The translations under genes were made by a program, and so were the position numbers. Source: Achatina immaculata (taxonomy: Eukaryota; Mollusca; Gastropoda; Stylommatophora; Achatinidae). From it: a stretch of DNA of 64,000 bases. The stretch lies in contig CM019718.1 in the NCBI GenBank assembly GCA_009760885.1, forward strand, positions 28,641,633 through 28,705,632. Direction: 5' to 3'. The notes below the pieces were generated by a model that saw only the letters and a program-made list of their open reading frames with translations, did not search any database and was not told the origin of the DNA. Below, piece by piece: positions 25,201 to 34,200 of the stretch (position 1 is the stretch's first letter; every line of letters begins with the position of its first letter).

Positions 25201-28200
25201 AACAACTTTGGTAACTCCTTGTTTCAGAAACTCTCTGCTCACAAGACCTGGCCCTGTACAAATGTTACAATCAAGATAAGTTTAGTCAGCAAATCCTGGC
25301 CCTAAAGATCAAGTTACAACCAAGATAAGTTTAGTCAGCAAATCCTGGCCCTAAAGATCAAGTTACAACCAAGATAAGTTTAGTCAGCAAATCCTGGCCC
25401 TAAAGATCAAGTTACAACCAAGATAAGTTTAGTCAGCAAATCCTGGCCCTAAAGATCAAGTTACAATCAAGATAAGTTTAGTCAGCAAATCCTGGCCCTA
25501 AAGATCAAGTTACAACCAAGATAGGCTTACTAACCAATTCGTGGGCCTAAAGATCAAGTTACAATCAAGATAAGTTTAGTCAGTAACCTCAGGCCTAGAG
25601 ACCAAGTTAGTTAACTATATTTTGTCTTACTCTGGAAATATGTGTGGACATATTCAGTGAACTTAGGAAGAATGTCCACATGGTACTGCAGTGGTCTTGT
25701 GGTTAGTACACTCACCAGCTGACCACAAGCTCTCTGCTTCTATTCCAAACCGGGATGGAAGTTTTTCGGACCAAGAAACATCAAGGTCAACCGAGACTCA
25801 AGAAATGGGTCCCTGAGCTTTCCTCAGAAAAACAAAGTCAGTGAGCACAGGCTTCCCTAGCTCACAATGCTGCAATGTCTGGAGATAAGGAAGCTCCTAG
25901 CTCACAATGCTGCATTGTCTGGAGATAAGGAAGCTCCTAGCTCACAATGCTGCAGTGTCTGGAGATAAGGAAGCCTTAGCTCACAATGCTGCAATGTCTG
26001 GAGATAAGGAAGCTCCTAGCTCACAATGCTGCATTGTCTGGAGATAAGGAAGCTCCTAGCTCACAATGCTGCATTGTCTGGAGATAAGGAAGCCTTAGCT
26101 CACAATGCTGCAATGTCTGGAGATAAGGAAGCTCCTAGCTCACAATGCTGCAATGTCTGGAGATAAGGAAGCCTTAGCTCACAATGCTGCAATGTCTGGA
26201 GATAAGGAAGCTCCTAGCTCACAATGCTGCAATGTCTGGAGATAAGGAAGCCTTAGCTCACAATGCTGCAATGTCTGGAGATAAGGAAGCTCCTAGCTCA
26301 CAATGCTGCAGTGTCTGGAGATAAGGAAGCCTTAGCTCACAATGCTGCATTGTCTGGAGATAAGGAAGCTCCTAGCTCACAATGCTGCATTGTCTGGAGA
26401 TAAGGAAGCCTTAGCTCACAATGCTGCATTGTCTGGAGATAAGGAAGCCTTAGCTTACAATGCTGCATTGTCTGGAGATAAGGAAGCTCCTAGCTCACAA
26501 TGCTGCATTGTCTGGAGATAAGGAAGCCTTAGCTCACAATGCTGCAATGTCTGGAGATAAGGAAGCTCCTAGCTCACAATGCTGCAGTGTCTGGAGATAA
26601 GGAAGCCTTAGCTCACAATGCTGCAATGTCTGGAGATAAGGAAGCTCCTAGCTCACAATGCTGCAATGTCTGGAGATAAGGAAGCCTTAGCTCACAATGC
26701 TGCATTGTCTGGAGATAAGGAAGCCTTAGCTCACAATGCTGCATTGTCTGGAGATAAAGAAGCTCCTAGCTCACAATGCTGCAATGTCTGGAGATAAGGA
26801 AGCTCCTAGCTCACAATGCTGCATTGTCTGGAGATAAGGAAGCCTTAGCTCACAATGCTGTAATGTCTGGAGATAAGGAAGCCCTTAGCTCACAATGCTG
26901 TAATGTCTGGAGATAAGGAAGCCTTAGCTCACAATGCTGCAATGTCTGGAGATAAAGAAGCCTTAGCTCACAATGCTGCATTGTCTGGAGATAAAGAAGC
27001 TCCTAGCTCACAATGCTGCAGTGTCTGGAGATAAAGAAGCTCCTAGCTCACAATGCTGCAATGTCTAGAGATAAGGAAGCCTTAGCTCACAATGCTGCAT
27101 TGTCTGGAGATAAGGAAGCTCCTAGCTCACAATGCTGCATTGTCTGGAGATAAGGAAGCTCCTAGCTCACAATGCTGCAATACAGAGATAAGAAAGCCTT
27201 AGCTCACAATGCTGCAATGTCTGGAGATAAGGAAGAATTAGCTCACAATGATGCAATGTCTGGAGATAAGGAAGCCTTAGCTCACAATACTGCAATGTCT
27301 GGAGATAAGGAAGCTCCTAGCTCACAATGCTGCATTGTCTGGAGATAAGGAAGCCTTAGCTCACAATGCTGCATTGTCTGGAGATAAGGAAGCCTTAGCT
27401 CACAATGCTGCATTGTCTGGAGATAAGGAAGCCATAGCTCACAATGCTGCAATGTCTGGAGATAAGGAAGCTCCTAGCTCACAATGCTGCATTGTCTGGA
27501 GATAAGGAAGCTCCTAGCTCACAATGCTGCAGTGTCTGGAGATAAGGAAGCCTTAGCTCACAATGCTGCAATGTCTGGAGATAAGGAAGCTCCTAGCTCA
27601 CAATGCTGCATTGTCTGGAGATAAGGAAGCTCCTAGCTCACAATGCTGCATTGTCTGGAGATAAGGAAGCCCTTAGCTCACAATGCTGCAATGTCTGGAG
27701 ATAAGGAAGCCTTAGCTCACAATGCTGCAATGTCTGGAGATAAGGAAGCCTTAGCTCACAATGCTGCAATGTCTGGAGATAAGGAAGCTCCTAGCTCACA
27801 ATGCTGCAATGTCTGGAGATAAGGAAGCCTTAGCTCACAATGCTGCAATGTCTGGAGATAAGGAAGCTCCTAGCTCACAATGCTGCAGTGTCTGGAGATA
27901 AGGAAGCCTTAGCTCACAATGCTGCATTGTCTGGAGATAAGGAAGCTCCTAGCTCACAATGCTGCATTGTCTGGAGATAAGGAAGCCTTAGCTCACAATG
28001 CTGCATTGTCTGGAGATAAGGAAGCCTTAGCTTACAATGCTGCATTGTCTGGAGATAAGGAAGCTCCTAGCTCACAATGCTGCATTGTCTGGAGATAAGG
28101 AAGCCTTAGCTCACAATGCTGCAATGTCTGGAGATAAGGAAGCTCCTAGCTCACAATGCTGCAGTGTCTGGAGATAAGGAAGCCTTAGCTCACAATGCTG

Positions 28201-31200
28201 CAATGTCTGGAGATAAGGAAGCTCCTAGCTCACAATGCTGCAATGTCTGGAGATAAGGAAGCCTTAGCTCACAATGCTGCATTGTCTGGAGATAAGGAAG
28301 CCTTAGCTCACAATGCTGCATTGTCTGGAGATAAAGAAGCTCCTAGCTCACAATGCTGCAATGTCTGGAGATAAGGAAGCTCCTAGCTCACAATGCTGCA
28401 TTGTCTGGAGATAAGGAAGCCTTAGCTCACAATGCTGTAATGTCTGGAGATAAGGAAGCCCTTAGCTCACAATGCTGTAATGTCTGGAGATAAGGAAGCC
28501 TTAGCTCACAATGCTGCAATGTCTGGAGATAAAGAAGCCTTAGCTCACAATGCTGCATTGTCTGGAGATAAAGAAGCTCCTAGCTCACAATGCTGCAGTG
28601 TCTGGAGATAAAGAAGCTCCTAGCTCACAATGCTGCAATGTCTAGAGATAAGGAAGCCTTAGCTCACAATGCTGCATTGTCTGGAGATAAGGAAGCTCCT
28701 AGCTCACAATGCTGCATTGTCTGGAGATAAGGAAGCTCCTAGCTCACAATGCTGCAATACAGAGATAAGAAAGCCTTAGCTCACAATGCTGCAATGTCTG
28801 GAGATAAGGAAGAATTAGCTCACAATGATGCAATGTCTGGAGATAAGGAAGCCTTAGCTCACAATACTGCAATGTCTGGAGATAAGGAAGCTCCTAGCTC
28901 ACAATGCTGCATTGTCTGGAGATAAGGAAGCCTTAGCTCACAATGCTGCATTGTCTGGAGATAAGGAAGCCTTAGCTCACAATGCTGCATTGTCTGGAGA
29001 TAAGGAAGCCATAGCTCACAATGCTGCATTGTCTGGAGATAAGGAAGCTCCTAGCTCACAATGCTGCATTGTCTGGAGATAAGGAAGCTCCTAGCTCACA
29101 ATGCTGCAGTGTCTGGAGATAAGGAAGCTCCTAGCTCACAATGCTGCAGTGTCTGGAGATAAGGAAGCTCCTAGCTCACAATGCTGCAGTGTCTGGAGAT
29201 AAGGAAGCTCCTAGCTCACAATGTTGCAGTGTCTGGAGATAAGGAAGCTCCTAGCTCACAATGTTGCAGTGTCTGGAGATAAGGAAGCTCCTAGCTCACA
29301 ATGCTGCATTGTCTGGAGATAAGGAAGCCCTTAGCTCACAATGCTGCATTGTCTGGAGATAAGGAAGCCCTTAGCTCACAATGCTGCAATGTCTGGAGAT
29401 AAGGAAGCCTTAGCTCACAATGCTGCAATGTCTGGAGATAAGGAAGCACAAACAATTTGCTCCTTTGCATCATGCCAGTGCCAAAAGACACAATTATCTT
29501 TTGTTAGAATGTCCAGGATGATGATAATTAAGTAATACAAATTCAAAAATTTTTGTTACTTTTTATCTTCAGAAATCACCATGGATATTTTCAGTCCAAA
29601 GGTGCGATTTTTCATGTTGTGTATAACAATAGAACGTGATATGAGCGGGCATTTGTCCCAGTCACGTGAGCTTGATGTGGTCTTGACAAGTGGTTTACCT
29701 GCTTGTACTTCTAGAACTGGTGAGGATGGGTTTTCTCTTCTTCTCATCACCGCGGCAACAATCTTCTCTGTGGGTAACAATAGTGTTACACAGTTAAAAA
29801 CACAATAATGATATAAAATAAAGGTTAAGGTATGTGAACCAGCAGCACTGCATACAACCAAACCATACGTACTCTGTTCCTAGTCTCAGCACACAACCAA
29901 ACTATAAGTACTTTGTTCCTAGTCTCACTATACAACCAAACTATAAGTACTTTGTTCCTAGTCTCACTATACAACCAACTATAAGTACTTTGTTCCTAGT
30001 CTCACTATACAACCAAACTATAAGTACTTTGTTCCTAGTCTCACTATACAACCAAACTATAAGTACTTTGTTCCTAGTCTCACCATACAACCAAACTATA
30101 AGTACTTTGTTCCTAGTCTCACCATACAACCAAACTATAAGTACTCTGTTCCTAGTCTCACCATACAACCAAACTATAAGTACTCTGTTCCTAGTCTCAC
30201 CATACAACCAAACTATAAGTACTCTGTTCCTAGTCTCACTATACAACCAAACTATAAGTACTCTGTTCCTAGTCTCACTATACAACCAAACTATAAGTAC
30301 TCTGTTCCTAGTCTCACTATACAACCAAACTATAAGTACTTTGTTCCTAGTCTCACTATACAACCAAACTATAAGTACTCTGTTCCTAGTCTCACCATAC
30401 AACCAAACTATAAGTACTTTGTTCCTAGTCTCACCATACAACCAAACTATAAGTACTTTGTTCCTAGTCTCACCATACAACCAAACTATAAGTACTTTGT
30501 TCCTAGTCTCACCATACAACCAAACCATAAGTACCCTGTTGCCTAGTCAGCAGATGACCAGAAACTGCCGACTAGTGTCACCATCAGCGGTGCCATTCCT
30601 CTTCCCTCCCATAGTTATCCCAGGTACCTATTTTTTCTTGAGGCTGGGTGAGCCCTGGGAGTTTTTTTGTTTTTTGTTTTTTGTTTGTGATCCATGGTCT
30701 GACCACCAAGTGGTGGGTGGGGTGGGTGGGGTGTGGTGGGTGGGAATCAAAACTGGGTCACCTGGTCAGCAAAAATAATATAATGGTCACCCTGCCCAAC
30801 CACCATGTCCAGCCACCATGTCCAGCCACCATGTCCAGCCACCATGTCCAACCACCATGTCCAGCCACCATGTCCAACCACCATGTCCAGCCACTATGTC
30901 CAGCCACCATGTCCAGCCACTATGTCCAGCCACTATGTCCAGTCACAATGCTGCAATACAGAGATAAGAAAGCCTTAGCTCACAATGCTGCAATGTCTGG
31001 AGATAAGGAAGAATTAGCTCACAATGATGCAATGTCTGGAGATAAGGAAGCCTTAGCTCACAATACTGCAATGTCTGGAGATAAGGAAGCTCCTAGCTCA
31101 CAATGCTGCATTGTCTGGAGATAAGGAAGCCTTAGCTCACAATGCTGCATTGTCTGGAGATAAGGAAGCCTTAGCTCACAATGCTGCATTGTCTGGAGAT

Positions 31201-34200
31201 AAGGAAGCCATAGCTCACAATGCTGCATTGTCTGGAGATAAGGAAGCTCCTAGCTCACAATGCTGCATTGTCTGGAGATAAGGAAGCTCCTAGCTCACAA
31301 TGCTGCAGTGTCTGGAGATAAGGAAGCTCCTAGCTCACAATGCTGCAGTGTCTGGAGATAAGGAAGCTCCTAGCTCACAATGCTGCAGTGTCTGGAGATA
31401 AGGAAGCTCCTAGCTCACAATGTTGCAGTGTCTGGAGATAAGGAAGCTCCTAGCTCACAATGTTGCAGTGTCTGGAGATAAGGAAGCTCCTAGCTCACAA
31501 TGCTGCATTGTCTGGAGATAAGGAAGCCCTTAGCTCACAATGCTGCATTGTCTGGAGATAAGGAAGCCCTTAGCTCACAATGCTGCAATGTCTGGAGATA
31601 AGGAAGCCTTAGCTCACAATGCTGCAATGTCTGGAGATAAGGAAGCACAAACAATTTGCTCCTTTGCATCATGCCAGTGCCAAAAGACACAATTATCTTT
31701 TGTTAGAATGTCCAGGATGATGATAATTAAGTAATACAAATTCAAAAATTTTTGTTACTTTTTATCTTCAGAAATCACCATGGATATTTTCAGTCCAAAG
31801 GTGCGATTTTTCATGTTGTGTATAACAATAGAACGTGATATGAGCGGGCATTTGTCCCAGTCACGTGAGCTTGATGTGGTCTTGACAAGTGGTTTACCTG
31901 CTTGTACTTCTAGAACTGGTGAGGATGGGTTTTCTCTTCTTCTCATCACCGCGGCAACAATCTTCTCTGTGGGTAACAATAGTGTTACACAGTTAAAAAC
32001 ACAATAATGATATAAAATAAAGGTTAAGGTATGTGAACCAGCAGCACTGCATACAACCAAACCATACGTACTCTGTTCCTAGTCTCAGCACACAACCAAA
32101 CTATAAGTACTTTGTTCCTAGTCTCACTATACAACCAAACTATAAGTACTTTGTTCCTAGTCTCACTATACAACCAAACTATAAGTACTTTGTTCCTAGT
32201 CTCACTATACAACCAAACTATAAGTACTTTGTTCCTAGTCTCACCATACAACCAAACTATAAGTACTTTGTTCCTAGTCTCACCATACAACCAAACTATA
32301 AGTACTCTGTTCCTAGTCTCACCATACAACCAAACTATAAGTACTCTGTTCCTAGTCTCACCATACAACCAAACTATAAGTACTCTGTTCCTAGTCTCAC
32401 TATACAACCAAACTATAAGTACTCTGTTCCTAGTCTCACTATACAACCAAACTATAAGTACTCTGTTCCTAGTCTCACTATACAACCAAACTATAAGTAC
32501 TTTGTTCCTAGTCTCACTATACAACCAAACTATAAGTACTCTGTTCCTAGTCTCACCATACAACCAAACTATAAGTACTTTGTTCCTAGTCTCACCATAC
32601 AACCAAACTATAAGTACTTTGTTCCTAGTCTCACCATACAACCAAACTATAAGTACTTTGTTCCTAGTCTCACCATACAACCAAACCATAAGTACCCTGT
32701 TGCCTAGTCAGCAGATGACCAGAAACTGCCGACTAGTGTCACCATCAGCGGTGCCATTCCTCTTCCCTCCCATAGTTATCCCAGGTACCTATTTTTTCTT
32801 GAGGCTGGGTGAGCCCTGGGAGTTTTTTTGTTTTTTGTTTTTTGTTTGTGATCCATGGTCTGACCACCAAGTGGTGGGTGGGGTGGGTGGGGTGTGGTGG
32901 GTGGGAATCAAAACTGGGTCACCTGGTCAGCAAAAATAATATAATGGTCACCCTGCCCAACCACCATGTCCAGCCACCATGTCCAGCCACCATGTCCAGC
33001 CACCATGTCCAACCACCATGTCCAGCCACCATGTCCAACCACCATGTCCAGCCACTATGTCCAGCCACCATGTCCAGCCAGTATGTCCAGCCACTATGTC
33101 CAGTCACCATGTCCAGCCACTATGTCCAGCCACTATGTCCAGCCACCATGTCCAGCCACCATGTCCAGCCACCATGTCCAGCCACTATGTTTAGCCACTA
33201 TGTCCAGCCACTATGTTTAGCCACTATGTCCAGCCACTATGTCCAGCCACTATGTTTAGCCACTATGTCCAGCCACTATGTTTAGCCACTATGTCCAGCC
33301 ACCATGTCCAGCCACTATGTCCAGCCACTATGTTTAGCCACTATGTCCAGCCACTATGTTTAGCCACTATGTCCAGTCACCATGTCCAGCCACTATGTCC
33401 AGCCACTATGTCCAGCCACCATGTCCAGCCACCATGTCCAGCCACCATGTCCAGCCACTATGTTTAGCCACTATGTCCAGCCACTATGTTTAGCCACTAT
33501 GTCCAGCCACTATGTCCAGCCACTATGTTTAGCCACTATGTCCAGCCACTATGTTTAGCCACTATGTCCAGCCACCATGTCCAGCCACTATGTTTAGCCA
33601 CTATGTCCAGCCACCATGTCCAGCCACTATGTCCAGCCACTATGTTTAGCCACTATGTCCAGCCACCATGTCCAGCCACCATGTCCAGCCACTATGTTTA
33701 GCCACTATGTCCAGCCACTATGTCCAGCCACTATGTTTAGCCACTATGTCCAGCCACTATGTTTAGCCACTATGTCCAGCCACCATGTCCAGCCACTATG
33801 TCCAGCCACTATGTCCAGCCACTATGTCCAGCCACCATGTCCAGCCACTATGTCCAGCCACTATGTCCAGCCACTATGTTTAGCCACTATGTCCAGCCAC
33901 CATGTCCAGCCACTATGTCCAGCCACTATGTCCAGCCACCATGTCCAGCCACTATGTCCAGCCACCATGTCCAGCCACTATGTCCAGCCACCAATGCTAT
34001 TTTTTAAAACAAATATTCCTGTGAAAAATGTGTTTAGATAATGAGCCAAGATCTGAATCTGATGAATTAAGACCTGAAAGATTTTGTTTTTGCTTACAGA
34101 AGAAAAAAAAAAAACTACAAAAAATCATGAAATAGAAGGATATAACCTGTAAAAATGAATGAAGGGAGAAGAAATGAAAATATGATTTTTAAGTTGTTTT

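Larger units (their letters stand above)
28748..33107. repeat. tandem segmental duplication, two 2.2 kb copies containing TFB2M exon 2
   Basis: Copy 1 is 28748-30946, copy 2 is 30947-33107. Unique parts look identical by eye. The 38 bp length difference comes from one 39 bp unit in array B plus a 1 bp deletion (CAACCAACTATAAG near 29975). Each copy holds the end of array A, exon 2, array B, a GT-rich unique stretch and the start of array C. The junction at 30941-30950 (CCAGTCAC|AATGC) joins array C to array A at a shared TCAC. Confidence 0.93.

Noticed and set aside
29556..29861. 101-codon minus frame taken as a whole gene (also 31755-32060)
   Set aside because: Only the 69 bp between the acceptor and donor fits TFB2M; the rest runs through both introns.
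32966..34041. His/Pro-rich repeat protein family (SSHHVQPLCPATM)
   Set aside because: Three 13 bp units make a 13-residue period; no start context or splice structure.
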